Shown: positions 26,301-35,516 of the stretch, in pieces
Numbering within the stretch: the first letter of the stretch is position 1
Layout: each line of letters starts with the position of its first letter
Origin: a virus
Length of the DNA: 52,619 nucleotides
Virus record (IMG/VR): IMGVR_UViG_3300007516_000025
Span: 1-52,619 of that record
Direction: 5' to 3' (one strand)
Translations under genes and position numbers: made by a program
The notes under the pieces: model-generated
Databases searched by the model: none
Told to the model about the DNA's origin: nothing
What the model saw: the letters and a program-made list of their open reading frames with translations, nothing else

Positions 26301-28011
26301 TAAAAATATTAAAAAAATTGATTTTATATTTGAATATAATGAATTGTTTAGACCATATGAAGAGATTTATCCATTACAACAAGGTTTGAAATTAGCTGCA
26401 ATATTATCTGACACTTTAAATGGAAATGCAGTTCAAATGTCATATTTTTATAGACCTGGAATATTCTGGAATAGTTTAATGCATAGTCTTCCTATTCATG
26501 AATCAACTCCGCTGGCGGCAGGAAATTTACCAATAGATTTAATTGATTTAACTGATGACGATTATAATGATAAAATTTTAGATAATATTGAAAGAATCCC
26601 ATTTGATACCATTTATAACCCATTAAAATATCTATTTGATAAATCGAACAGAGTAATCGGCCAACCTACATTATCCATCTTTAGTAGTGGTACCACTCAA
26701 GGTTATTCTAGCGTTGAGTATGATAACCTTGACGATTATTCTTTTGATGAAAAATATAGCACCATTATACAAGGGTTTTATTCTGGTATTAATGATTTCT
26801 TTTTAAAAAATGAAAAAAAAGTTAGTATAAACAGTAAATTAGAAAATGAGCTTCCTGTATTTTACACAGAAAATACATATGGTATGAAAATATCAATCAG
26901 AAGAAATGTTGAAAATATAAATAATGTTGTTGTAGGTGATTGTGGTCCATCTTTTTGGGTGAATAATGGCGGTCTCCCATGGCAAGAAATTTCTCCTATG
27001 CATTTTCCTATTTATATGAGTATAATCAGTATTGGACCAAAAACTATTGGACCCGAAGAATTAATTAATTTTAAAATTGTTTTCAATCCACTGGAAACGA
27101 GAAAGTATACTTTCTCTGAGATATTTGACTACGCCACTGGTACGTTTTTATCCACTAAACAAATTGAGACAAGCGATCATAACCATTTGCAGAATATTCA
27201 ATCTTGCATGGACATTTTTAATTTTGAAAAAGTTGATCAAACTCTAAAGTGGACCCCTACTTTGAAACAAGAGTTTCCATTTCTTGATCATAGCGATATT
27301 AACTCAGGTAATCCAATCGCCAGTGAAAATATAGATCCCTCAAATATTTACGGTATTAGTGATTTAAAAGGATATATGAGAAATTATGGTAAATTAAGTG
27401 AAGGTGGTCTATATATAGAAATTTCAGATATATTAGGTAATACAAAAGATAAAAACAACAATAATATTATAGTCACTGATTCACTAGCTGATGCGTTTGG
27501 TATAAATAAAGAAAATATTCCATTAGGTAAACTGAAAGATTCTAAAGAAATTAGCGAATTAGTATGTTTAGTTCCTTATGATATTAAATCAGAAAAAAAT
27601 ATATCGATTGATATAAAAAGCAAAAATTATTTGGATAATTTTAAATATTTTGACAAATATATATTTCCTGAAAAATATGATTATGTTACAGGCACACCAT
27701 CTCCATATCTTTTTTATGCATTTGAATGTGCTGCATCTTTAAGTACGCTAGATTTGAGTCATATTTGGCAAAATGTAATGCCTTCTCAATCATTTACCTT
27801 TAAAGAGGGTAAATTAATATTGTCAGAAAATAATGCAGACATATGCAAAAAAATATCTCAACCAAATATAAAATGGCAAATATTCAAAGTTAAAAGAAGA
27901 GCTAAAATTAACAATGGAAAAACCTCTAATTATAATTGGCCATATGATTTCTTTAGTATCGTTGAATGTGGTGCTCTATCTGTTGAAACGGAATTTGAGG
28001 ACAATGAATAA
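23359..28011 (+). CDS. Giant virion protein with interrupted beta-propeller
   Basis: 1550 residues, the largest gene of the window. Residues 170-335 and 503-600 carry delta-60-like propeller repeats, with lines such as YMCGTFTTVKGEAISKLCKV, IIVGKFTEVNGNDRENFAVIN, FIVGAFTEVDSNIRNRVAFIN and FLYLAGKFTDIN. A Gly/Thr-rich insert of about 167 residues (336-502) splits one blade: the blade halves AGKFTDIN and YYCARVTLATMLVDYSW would join well. The remaining 900 residues are beta-rich and unassigned. It is a probable tail or baseplate-associated adhesion protein. Hairpins lie at 26133-26167, 26186-26215 and 26686-26731, with an 18-bp palindrome at 27099-27116. Confidence 0.7.
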   Translation: MIKKAHTVKGFVDDIEVITVEPLLETSGKLENINTINDESLYFDINREFSPAENPEEEPLFNSNNTDFNFRYFQQNKLMNNSSDSQFYDELNQVWVQEILNTEQKILDYKNDFNNQIGQISKPDDVEYFNQIVNSNPVKMGPIKNFGALKKDGLTPIQRYNFKTNNTVVKIIKDEKSGDFYMCGTFTTVKGEAISKLCKVNKNGTVVNLNISIHGVILDMGLHGDNIIIVGKFTEVNGNDRENFAVINKNTYALTAHKMDTNNEIHTISIYNQRGFIVGAFTEVDSNIRNRVAFINVDDFTLRSDVLNTNDTVFDCFIDQAQDFLYLAGKFTDINTPTPNITISPTPTDGGTYYTVGNVLTVTGGDATVTVVSAITTGPITGFYINNGGNFYETGETLTAGNGSSFTVDSVDGMGSITSLGMISGGSGFAGGWNIYSLTYTGPGSGADAEIGAYGDASGQITAVSINSQPTTFGYTTGAGKATTGGSGFGGTINILTSTLPNATLYYCARVTLATMLVDYSWIPQFNNFVYNICDNGVSFFSASGDFTTINSNNCGKTAIIKKGAFSTYVKISDNAANSLYFYDDISYFSGRTLDSAGNDNKLFVSYDNGTQEFINNDIFFKRISYSVLTTAGKRMALFVDEENIFLNFVHNEFGNFQNVEPLINQKDYEIYSIGDNALVKSLNNKGIYRVGSEEYYEKYVDHYAGYVDFDIEDNSTLRFDLFRQLYNNKEINLYTNKSNQDTTILKTIVKNKNIKNVKVVQKVFPFEHENFSNHREDFIFGDWKDYLFDKYEKYSYILEGLTEFNYDNYRLMSENTPYKYTSYNPLGIKSKWPLESIYIKKGVEAYNFYFGELTYNDTGSLDQQIRDFDFNVPVNLSFDGFSLSYSVNKISSDDPSFFTDTAVVEFSDIFPKSNSKPFFNSEEEFSIFMKKKYRKYSTIMEYNSSEHIDELLNNEQIINIFTLTGSINNQLDFKINKIVDKNIKKIDFIFEYNELFRPYEEIYPLQQGLKLAAILSDTLNGNAVQMSYFYRPGIFWNSLMHSLPIHESTPLAAGNLPIDLIDLTDDDYNDKILDNIERIPFDTIYNPLKYLFDKSNRVIGQPTLSIFSSGTTQGYSSVEYDNLDDYSFDEKYSTIIQGFYSGINDFFLKNEKKVSINSKLENELPVFYTENTYGMKISIRRNVENINNVVVGDCGPSFWVNNGGLPWQEISPMHFPIYMSIISIGPKTIGPEELINFKIVFNPLETRKYTFSEIFDYATGTFLSTKQIETSDHNHLQNIQSCMDIFNFEKVDQTLKWTPTLKQEFPFLDHSDINSGNPIASENIDPSNIYGISDLKGYMRNYGKLSEGGLYIEISDILGNTKDKNNNNIIVTDSLADAFGINKENIPLGKLKDSKEISELVCLVPYDIKSEKNISIDIKSKNYLDNFKYFDKYIFPEKYDYVTGTPSPYLFYAFECAASLSTLDLSHIWQNVMPSQSFTFKEGKLILSENNADICKKISQPNIKWQIFKVKRRAKINNGKTSNYNWPYDFFSIVECGALSVETEFEDNE
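26133..26215. repeat. Two adjacent long perfect hairpins
   Basis: ATTTTCTATATTT pairs with AAATATAGAAAAT (13-bp arms, 9-base loop, 26133-26167). ATAATTCATCT pairs with AGATGAATTAT (11-bp arms, 8-base loop, 26186-26215). They are 18 bases apart, inside the 23359 gene. Confidence 0.9.
26686..26731. repeat. Palindrome followed by a 9-bp inverted repeat
   Basis: AGTGGTACCACT (26686-26697, 12-bp palindrome) is directly followed by CAAGGTTAT (26698-26706), which pairs with ATAACCTTG (26723-26731) across 16 bases. It is a third paired arrangement in the 23359 gene region. Confidence 0.82.
27099..27116. repeat. 18-bp perfect palindrome inside a gene
   Basis: GAGAAAGTATACTTTCTC reads the same on both strands. 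It is coding (TRKYTFSE) within the 23359 gene. Confidence 0.9.
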
Positions 28012-28754
28012 TGACATTTTTAAACAATAAAGAAGATATATTACATATTGAACTAACTGATTATGGGAAAGAGAAATTTATTAATGGAAAATTTTCTCCA
28101 TATTATTATTCATTTTCTGATAGAGATATCGTTTATTCAGGTGTTGAAAAATATGTTGGGGATTTAGCAGGTAAAAACAGAAGAATATCACACACTCCTA
28201 GAATTTTATGTTATAAAAATAATTCTAGCACTCTAGGTAATTCAGAGCCATCAAATAAACATAAGCCATCCTTCAATATAAAAGTCATTAAAGGAAACAT
28301 CGTTGATCAGGTAACCAGAACATTAACAGAAGATTTTTCTAATAATACTTTTACAGTTACAATTGAAGCAGAAGATTTTTATAATTTTGATACAGATAGT
28401 TTAGAGTTTTCTTCCTCTATATTACTTGAAATAACAGAAGAAAACTCCTTATTCCAGAAACATAATTTTGATATTGAAGTTTTTAGAATACAAAAAACCG
28501 ATTTAAATTTTCCATTAGTACATACTTTAGAGTTTTTATCTAATAGAAGTGTTGAATTTTCAAGTGCATTTTTTTCAGAAGAAGAAGAAGAAATTACTTT
28601 TCACGAAGACATGCCTGTAGTAAATCCATCTGTGGTTGAATATTTTCTCAATATAAGCGTAGACAAAGAAATTTTATCTAGTTATGCATATGATAATAAT
28701 CTAAATATTGACGAATTGAACCTTAATATCGACGAGGAAATTATTAATTGCTAG
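28011..28754 (+). CDS. Virion structural protein, family shared with the 33612 gene
   Basis: 247 residues. The N-terminal pattern FLNNKEDILHIELTDYGKEK, then GKFSPYYYSFSDRDIVYSG, matches in layout the start of the protein at 33612 (YLDNSGDILLDMVLTDSGRS, then GSFKIAKFALGDDEIDYG). Both read LTDxG, a short basic stretch, GxF, then D-I-x-Y, so they probably share an N-terminal module. The C-terminus is acidic. The role in the virion is unknown. It overlaps its neighbours by 1 and 7 bases. Confidence 0.65.
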   Translation: MTFLNNKEDILHIELTDYGKEKFINGKFSPYYYSFSDRDIVYSGVEKYVGDLAGKNRRISHTPRILCYKNNSSTLGNSEPSNKHKPSFNIKVIKGNIVDQVTRTLTEDFSNNTFTVTIEAEDFYNFDTDSLEFSSSILLEITEENSLFQKHNFDIEVFRIQKTDLNFPLVHTLEFLSNRSVEFSSAFFSEEEEEITFHEDMPVVNPSVVEYFLNISVDKEILSSYAYDNNLNIDELNLNIDEEIINC

Positions 28755-30826
28755 AACTAGATAAAATTTTTGGGTATAATATTAGTAAAATTTATATTGA
28801 CGATATTGTTAGTATTGATATTGAATTTTATAGTTTTGACAGTAAATATACAGATATATTATCTGGTGTTGAATTGGTTGTGAAGCTATGTTCTGATAAA
28901 AATTTAGTTCAAGATACAATCTTAAACGTACAGAACAATAATTTGACTCAATTTAAGAACAATCGCACAACATTTAAAAAGTCTCAAGTAATTGAGACAA
29001 CTAAGACATTCAATTTGTTTGATATTTTTTCAAGTAAGCCTCTTCTCATAAATGGAATAAATGTTTATAAAACAAGTCATAAATTTGACATGGAAACAAA
29101 AGAAGATCTTTATATCTTCAGTAAATTGAACCTTATACAAGATAATATAAGGGCAATTGGTAATTTAAAATTAAAAACATCTGACAGTGTTAAGTTTGAA
29201 AAGATTAAAGAAAATAAACAAACTGTATCAAACAAGTATATTGATACTCAGATATACGAAGATATACTTTTAAGTATGTCTGAAAAATTATTATTAAAGC
29301 CAGAGAAATATGATGAAAAAAATCGACTAATACAAGAAGTATTAGTCGATATAGATTCAGATAAAGAAAAGCAAGTTTATTTCGTGTTTAATTTTGATGA
29401 AATATTTTCACAAAGCAGATTCGCAAATCTGCTTGAGTTTAAATATTTTAACAATTTATTAGAAACATATATAAAGTCTGGTTCTTACAAAATCGAAACA
29501 AATATAGGCAAGAGCGATCTTAATGTTTATTTGGGTAATTTTAGGAAATGTATATCATACACTGTCGTAGATGAAAGAGAAGTCAATTTAAGTATTTACG
29601 TAAAAGATATATTATATGACAGTATACAGGAAATTTATAATAAATCTATCAAGTATTATGAATCTCTAGAAGAACTAAATCACTTATTAAACAACAAAAA
29701 AAATTACAATAATACTCTTGATATATTTACAAGTAATTTCTATAAATCATTCAACTCAGAAGAACTTGTCTCTGTTGTAAATGGCATATTTGAATTTTGT
29801 GAAATATTTGAAATCAATATCGATAAGAATAGTTTATTATCAATATTAAACAACAAGGTATTTAATAAAAAACTATTAGAAAGCCTAATATCTTTTTATG
29901 ATAAATTAACATCAAAGTTATCCTTTTCTCTAAATCCATCTAGATCATCTAATACTATAGAAAATTCATTTAATTATAAACCAATATTTAGAGACAATTT
30001 ATTCTATAAGGTTAGCGATTTTAAGACAATAGAGTTTTCTGACTTATTACAAAATTACACAGAACATTTAGACAAATATTCAATAAGTGAAAGCTCTGAA
30101 TTATTTTATTATTCTTCCGAATTTGTCTTTTCTAATTCAACGTTTTTTTCAGTATTTGACACTTCAAATAAAGAAATTGATAAAATTTTTATTAATTTAC
30201 TTTGTAGTAACAAATTTGATAAAGACGAATTTTATAAACTTATGAATATTCTAAAGTTATATAATTTTGATTTTGAAACCCTTTCTGTTAGTGATTCTTA
30301 CAAAAATCCTGTCATTACTTTAAATAGAAAAACAGATTTTGACAAAACACTTATTAAAAAATCAGATAATTCTACTTTGAGAGACGTAATTATAAATATT
30401 ATTTTTGAGCTGTTCTTCGAGCAACTTCAAAAAACAGCTCAAGGTGAAGATTCCTTGCCACTTCAATCTGTTGACTCTGTCGGTACTTTTGCTGATTATG
30501 TTAAATATAAGAAATTATTTGTAATTGAATTTTATGAACCAATTAAAAATATGTGGATTCCGCTTTCCAATAAAACAAATATTTTTAATTCTTTACTTTG
30601 TAGATATGTGCCTTATTATAATGATTCTATAGGTATACCTTATAATAAAAATGATATTAATGATATATTTAATAAATATTTTATTATAAACACTGATAGT
30701 TATAGAAAACCAGATGTTGTTAAGAGAATATCCATAAAAAACAATGAAATTATTGTACCTAGCTTTAATAATAAAACACAAGAGATTGCCAATAATTTGA
30801 AACTTATAAAAAGAGGCAGGATTTAA
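28748..30826 (+). CDS. Large hypothetical virion protein (TTG start)
   Basis: Function not recognised. 692 residues, rich in Phe, Ile, Asn and Ser, with alternating beta and helical parts, no signal or membrane segment. The start is TTG at 28748, overlapping the upstream stop, with GAGGA about 10 bases before it; no better ATG is near. It lies inside the structural block, so a tail or baseplate role is likely. Three GC-containing inverted repeats lie inside (29322-29350, 29413-29434 and 30405-30442). Confidence 0.7.
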   Translation: MLELDKIFGYNISKIYIDDIVSIDIEFYSFDSKYTDILSGVELVVKLCSDKNLVQDTILNVQNNNLTQFKNNRTTFKKSQVIETTKTFNLFDIFSSKPLLINGINVYKTSHKFDMETKEDLYIFSKLNLIQDNIRAIGNLKLKTSDSVKFEKIKENKQTVSNKYIDTQIYEDILLSMSEKLLLKPEKYDEKNRLIQEVLVDIDSDKEKQVYFVFNFDEIFSQSRFANLLEFKYFNNLLETYIKSGSYKIETNIGKSDLNVYLGNFRKCISYTVVDEREVNLSIYVKDILYDSIQEIYNKSIKYYESLEELNHLLNNKKNYNNTLDIFTSNFYKSFNSEELVSVVNGIFEFCEIFEINIDKNSLLSILNNKVFNKKLLESLISFYDKLTSKLSFSLNPSRSSNTIENSFNYKPIFRDNLFYKVSDFKTIEFSDLLQNYTEHLDKYSISESSELFYYSSEFVFSNSTFFSVFDTSNKEIDKIFINLLCSNKFDKDEFYKLMNILKLYNFDFETLSVSDSYKNPVITLNRKTDFDKTLIKKSDNSTLRDVIINIIFELFFEQLQKTAQGEDSLPLQSVDSVGTFADYVKYKKLFVIEFYEPIKNMWIPLSNKTNIFNSLLCRYVPYYNDSIGIPYNKNDINDIFNKYFIINTDSYRKPDVVKRISIKNNEIIVPSFNNKTQEIANNLKLIKRGRI
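29322..29350. repeat. Perfect inverted repeat, 12-bp arms, 5-base loop
   Basis: ATCGACTAATAC, loop AAGAA, GTATTAGTCGAT. Coding (NRLIQEVLVDID). A second hairpin, AAGCAGATT, CGCA, AATCTGCTT (29413-29434), follows 62 bases later. Confidence 0.92.
30405..30442. repeat. Perfect inverted repeat, 10-bp arms, 18-base loop
   Basis: TTGAGCTGTT (30405-30414) pairs with AACAGCTCAA (30433-30442), in the 3' part of the 28748 gene. Confidence 0.85.
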
Positions 30827-30829
30827 TTT

Positions 30830-33574
30830 ATGAAAAATGTAAAAAAGAACGTTTTTACAAATGGATTTTCAGAAAATTACGATTTTCTAATTAACATTTT
30901 TGACTTTAAATATTCTATCAAGGACAATAAGCTTCTTTTTGCGCAGGACGACGAAAAAAGACTAAAGCTTTTTTCAAATTTCTCTTTTACAGAACCTGTT
31001 TTGGTTGATGAAAAAAGCTCAAGATACAAACAACAAGTTACTATAAATTTTCTCAACAGTGAAGCTGCTCGGCAAATTCTTTATTCAAATTATGTTTATA
31101 ATTCAAATGATGTAGACTTTCACAAAAACATGACCCCTGAAACAATTTTATTTAAAATAATGAATTATGCTTCAAAGGGTTATAAATATGACAATTTTGA
31201 TTTTGAGTACAATTTTCTAATAGATGAAGATTCAACCAAATTCTTTACACTGGAGTCTTCCTACAACTATTATATAAGTAAATATGAGGACAGATTGGGC
31301 AGATTACCGGAAGAAATATTGCCTAATTTTTATGTTTTTTCGTTAAGTGCAAACCCATCAACTAATACTATTTCTGAATCAAATTATGACAACTCTAAGT
31401 TAGTTGGAGATGATAGTCCGTATCAAGGTTTTGATAAAAAATTTGATAATCTGATAACTTTGAACAATAATGCTTCTTTTGAATATGGGATTCCCCATGC
31501 AAGATTATTTATACAAAAATATGCAGAATCATATGATGAAGTAAATGTTGATTACATCAACACATATAGAGAAAGATTTTCAAATATTGTCAATGATATT
31601 GACGATATTAGTTTATTAAATTCTATTGAAAATTTTGTTTTTCAATATCCGATGTCTATAAACTTAACTTTTTCCACGAATAAAACAAATGAATTAAGTC
31701 AAATCATAAAAGAAAGCTCACTAAATTCGAAAATTATAAATGACATAAAATTTAGCGAAGGGTATTTACTCAATAAAGTACCCGTTACAGAAATTACAAC
31801 TACATCTGGTGATATTATGTCGTCGGTAGAGCTAAAAAAAGAGCTAAACTATTCTGATTTTCAAACTTGGCTTGACAAATTTATTGATGATAAATTTGAA
31901 AACATTCAAAATTTAAGTGATTTTAGATTCAACGATATAATCCCGGAAGTATATTCTCAACAATCAGTAAGAGAATTTGACTTAATCAACCTTCCCAGAA
32001 ATGATCAGACCATTATAGGTAATAATTCTTCTGATTTGAATATATACTCTCAATCTGATCTTTTAGGCGACAGTATTGTTAGACAACTTTTATCAATAAA
32101 GATAAAAGACCTTATAATCAAGAATACAAGAACTTACAAACAGATTCTGCATTCAGACTTAAGTGTTGTTGAAACTATTTTTTACAAAATAGAGAAAAGA
32201 GACATAAGAAATAAACTTATTCAAACTTTTTATTTGATCAATGTTCCTGGTTTGGATATATTAAAATATTTTGATACCCAAGTTAAACCCCACAAACAAT
32301 ATAAATATAAAATATTTTCTATCAATGTTGTATTTGGCACCAAATACCAGTACAAAACAAGTTTTTCATATTATAATGAAATACCAAGAAGTGTGAATGT
32401 TCTAGGGCAGGCAATTACTCCCCAAAGCGAACCAATTGTATTTGATCCTAGTTCCAATCCTGAATCCATAGAACAAAGCGAACCTGTAGTAATAGGTCTC
32501 TCTAGTGAATCAACGGGTGAAAAAGCTGCAACACCTATTTTGATTTTTAATACTCAGGTAATAATACCAAACCAAAATTCTAGTAGCTCAAATAAACCTC
32601 CCACTTTCAGTGTATCTGAAAAACCAGTTACGGATAGTACTAAAAAACCAACAGAAAATTCAGTTGTTATAGAATCCGGTAATATTGATCAAAATTTATT
32701 GAATTTAGCATCTCAGACACAACAAGATATAGTTGACGAAGCTGGTTTTAACGGAGTACTTGAAGAAAGTCTTGTACAAGACGAAAACAAGATAAGTTTT
32801 TATGTTGAATACGAACCATCAATTAAAATTCTAGAATTAGAATGCTCTGAGCAACTATCTGAAAGCGTTACTGATAAACCTCCATTATATCCTGAAGTAT
32901 TGTTCTTACCTCTTCTAAATGAATTGAATAAGTTTAATATTTGTTTTTTTGAAATATTTTCAGAAATAGAAGAGAAATTCATAAAAATATTAGAAAGTGA
33001 TATTGATTATAATAATTTTAATCGTATATCACCAATTAGAAATCATGTTGGCCTAACTAAATTGGAAAGGTTTATTCCTACTACCAAAATAAAGTTTAAC
33101 GGTGAAGGTGATACTAAATTCATTCAATTGTTTGTTTCAAGTGAGAAACCTTATTCATATCAAGATTTCTTATTATATAAAACAATTGATTTTAAAACAG
33201 AGAAGAATGTTCTAGAATCGATAACAATAAATAAAGAATATTTTTATTTCTTTCGAACCATTGATAATAAAAATAATATCTCAAACCCATCGCCTATTTA
33301 TAAAGTAATATTGTTTTCTAACAACCAAAGAAGCTTTTTGGATGTAAAAGAATTTGTGTTTGAAGTAATAGAACACACACAGAAAAAACTTCCAATGAAA
33401 AAATACTTGAAAATAGATCCGGCAGGATTTCAAAAGATTATTAATTATGAAACTCAAAAATTAGGATTGGCGAATAAAAAAACCTACAATAATGATTTTC
33501 TGATTAAATTAACCTCGAAACATACCGGTAAACAGATTAGGATAAAATTTAAGTTTAATATTAGTAACATCTAA
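30830..33574 (+). CDS. Large virion structural protein with FN3-like segments
   Basis: 914 residues. The central stretch DILKYFDTQVKPHKQYKYKI and the strand after it (FSINVVFGTKYQY) read like a fibronectin type III-type sandwich. A Ser/Pro/Glu-rich linker follows (about 525-630). The C-terminal part again has a sandwich-like pattern with YFYFFRTIDNKNNISNPSPIY. Proteins of this layout are common structural components of large T4-like phages, usually without a known role. It starts 3 bases after the upstream stop. Confidence 0.65.
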   Translation: MKNVKKNVFTNGFSENYDFLINIFDFKYSIKDNKLLFAQDDEKRLKLFSNFSFTEPVLVDEKSSRYKQQVTINFLNSEAARQILYSNYVYNSNDVDFHKNMTPETILFKIMNYASKGYKYDNFDFEYNFLIDEDSTKFFTLESSYNYYISKYEDRLGRLPEEILPNFYVFSLSANPSTNTISESNYDNSKLVGDDSPYQGFDKKFDNLITLNNNASFEYGIPHARLFIQKYAESYDEVNVDYINTYRERFSNIVNDIDDISLLNSIENFVFQYPMSINLTFSTNKTNELSQIIKESSLNSKIINDIKFSEGYLLNKVPVTEITTTSGDIMSSVELKKELNYSDFQTWLDKFIDDKFENIQNLSDFRFNDIIPEVYSQQSVREFDLINLPRNDQTIIGNNSSDLNIYSQSDLLGDSIVRQLLSIKIKDLIIKNTRTYKQILHSDLSVVETIFYKIEKRDIRNKLIQTFYLINVPGLDILKYFDTQVKPHKQYKYKIFSINVVFGTKYQYKTSFSYYNEIPRSVNVLGQAITPQSEPIVFDPSSNPESIEQSEPVVIGLSSESTGEKAATPILIFNTQVIIPNQNSSSSNKPPTFSVSEKPVTDSTKKPTENSVVIESGNIDQNLLNLASQTQQDIVDEAGFNGVLEESLVQDENKISFYVEYEPSIKILELECSEQLSESVTDKPPLYPEVLFLPLLNELNKFNICFFEIFSEIEEKFIKILESDIDYNNFNRISPIRNHVGLTKLERFIPTTKIKFNGEGDTKFIQLFVSSEKPYSYQDFLLYKTIDFKTEKNVLESITINKEYFYFFRTIDNKNNISNPSPIYKVILFSNNQRSFLDVKEFVFEVIEHTQKKLPMKKYLKIDPAGFQKIINYETQKLGLANKKTYNNDFLIKLTSKHTGKQIRIKFKFNISNI

Positions 33575-33611
33575 TATTGACTAATTAAAAATAGCTTAAA
33601 GGAAATAAAAT

Positions 33612-34505
33612 ATGTCATATTTAGATAATAGCGGCGACATTCTGCTAGACATGGTACTAACGGATTCTGGTCGTTCTCGATTAGCAAGAGGGGATGGCTC
33701 ATTTAAGATCGCTAAATTTGCCCTTGGTGATGATGAGATTGATTATGGATTATATGATCCGAACCATCCTCTTGGTTCTTATTATGCAGATACTGAGATT
33801 ATGAACCTACCTATTTTCCAAGCCGTTACAAATGACACTACTGCTCAAAATAGTAAGCTAATCTCAATTGCTAGAAATGATTTATTATACCTCCCTATCA
33901 TTAAACTGTCCAGTACGCTTGGACCTGGCGGTGGCACATACGATGATGCTGGCGCTTATCTCATCTCCGTGAACCAAGATACTATCACTTCCTTGGGGGT
34001 TGTGGCGGGTGTTGTGGACGGTCAAACAGCTCAAACAGCTCAGCGTACTCCTTTGGTGTTTGAGCAAGGATTAGATACCACAGAGATATCTCCTAGCGCC
34101 GGCTTGGAAGATTATTTACGAGAGACACAATATCTGGTATCAATTGACACCAGATTTGGACATGTTGTTACACCTGTTGGAAAGCCCGCTGAGGCCGACA
34201 TTTCATATGTGAATAGTGATAAAATTGCTTTTTACTTTTTGTCATTGTCGTCTTCTGGTTTTGTAAACAACATTGAGAATACTACAGGATTTTCTGCTAT
34301 TAGAGGTCCGCGAGGCACGATGTTAAAATTTGGTATCAAGGCAAATATGAATTTATCTGTTTCATCATATTTATTTGATACCATAGGTAATACAATTACG
34401 ATTAATGCAGTGTCTTACAAATATTTAGATACGAATATTTATGTATCTGGGTTAAGCACAGGTTATCAAGAAACAATTAAACTTAGATTCATAAGAAAGG
34501 TATAA
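33612..34505 (+). CDS. Virion structural protein
   Basis: 297 residues, beta-rich, with a higher G+C stretch around 33900-34130. The N-terminus shares the LTDxGRxxLARGxGSF, FxxxDDEIDYG pattern with the 28011 protein. A good ribosome site (AAAGGAAA) and a 37-base gap before it suggest strong independent translation. It is likely a multi-copy structural protein, but which part of the virion is unknown. Confidence 0.7.
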   Translation: MSYLDNSGDILLDMVLTDSGRSRLARGDGSFKIAKFALGDDEIDYGLYDPNHPLGSYYADTEIMNLPIFQAVTNDTTAQNSKLISIARNDLLYLPIIKLSSTLGPGGGTYDDAGAYLISVNQDTITSLGVVAGVVDGQTAQTAQRTPLVFEQGLDTTEISPSAGLEDYLRETQYLVSIDTRFGHVVTPVGKPAEADISYVNSDKIAFYFLSLSSSGFVNNIENTTGFSAIRGPRGTMLKFGIKANMNLSVSSYLFDTIGNTITINAVSYKYLDTNIYVSGLSTGYQETIKLRFIRKV

Positions 34506-34508
34506 AAA

Positions 34509-35516
34509 ATGGCTAATGTATTCAAACCCCTAACACCTGATAATATTTCAATAACTACAAATTATGTTAATGCTAATATTCCGATAACTGGAACTTTGGT
34601 TAGTTCAAGTTTAGATGCCAATATTAAAAATTATGCACACGATATGTTTCAATCTGTGTACGATTATGATTATACTTCACCATCTGCTAATAAATTGTTT
34701 GATATTACGTTTGGATTTTCCCAAGACTCAACATTAAATACAGGGCCTGTAGTTGATGCTGAGAAAAAAGTTGCAATTTATAATCAAATGTGTCAAGTCT
34801 TAAATGGTTACGATGAAAATGGTAATATTTTAAAATTTGATGAAGATGGAAACCATCTCAATGGTGGTACTAAGATGAAGGAATGTATTTTTATCAGTTT
34901 TTCCAGATTGTTAACCAAAGATAAAATTAAGCGTGGTAGTTTTAGTTTTAAATACTATGAAGATGATTCTTGGAACAGTCTTTCTGCTTTATCAAATTTG
35001 ACTGACAGCTTGGCCGTCTCTTCATATTTAGTAAACTCACCATCTGGTGAGTATTCTAGATTAAACTTAGATAGTGACACATACCACGGCGGATTATTAT
35101 TCTATGAAGCTGGCGTGTTGGTGTTGACAGGTTCAGTTATTCCTCCTGATGATTTACTTAATCCTGCTAGTTGGTTACGGACTCAACTATTCCAAGAGGG
35201 TACAATTCCTCAAATTGCTGATGTTTTAAGAAATCGTTACGAAAATTGCGTGTTTAATAATACAACAAAAATTAACTCGGTTACTTATTTTTTGAATGTC
35301 GGACATAAAGACTTTAATTATTCTTCTAATAAGACATTTTTAGAAGATTCAAAAATTGTTACCAAGAATAACCCCGAAGATCTACCTACATCATTCATTA
35401 CATCAATTGGATTATATAGTGCTGATAATGAATTACTTGCGGTTGGCAAGTTATCTGAACCAAAAAGAAAAACACCAAATGATTCTTTTGTATTAAAAGC
35501 GAGGCTAGACTATTAA
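34509..35516 (+). CDS. Virion structural protein A with shared C-terminal module
   Basis: 335 residues, beta-rich. The last 40 residues (ITSIGLYSADNELLAVGKLS, then EPKRKTPNDSFVLKARLDY) align with the last 40 of the 36046 protein with 14 identities by eye, so the two share a C-terminal module. The bodies of the two proteins are only loosely similar. Neighbours indicate a tail or baseplate role. It starts 3 bases after the 33612 gene and overlaps the next by 1 base. Confidence 0.7.
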   Translation: MANVFKPLTPDNISITTNYVNANIPITGTLVSSSLDANIKNYAHDMFQSVYDYDYTSPSANKLFDITFGFSQDSTLNTGPVVDAEKKVAIYNQMCQVLNGYDENGNILKFDEDGNHLNGGTKMKECIFISFSRLLTKDKIKRGSFSFKYYEDDSWNSLSALSNLTDSLAVSSYLVNSPSGEYSRLNLDSDTYHGGLLFYEAGVLVLTGSVIPPDDLLNPASWLRTQLFQEGTIPQIADVLRNRYENCVFNNTTKINSVTYFLNVGHKDFNYSSNKTFLEDSKIVTKNNPEDLPTSFITSIGLYSADNELLAVGKLSEPKRKTPNDSFVLKARLDY

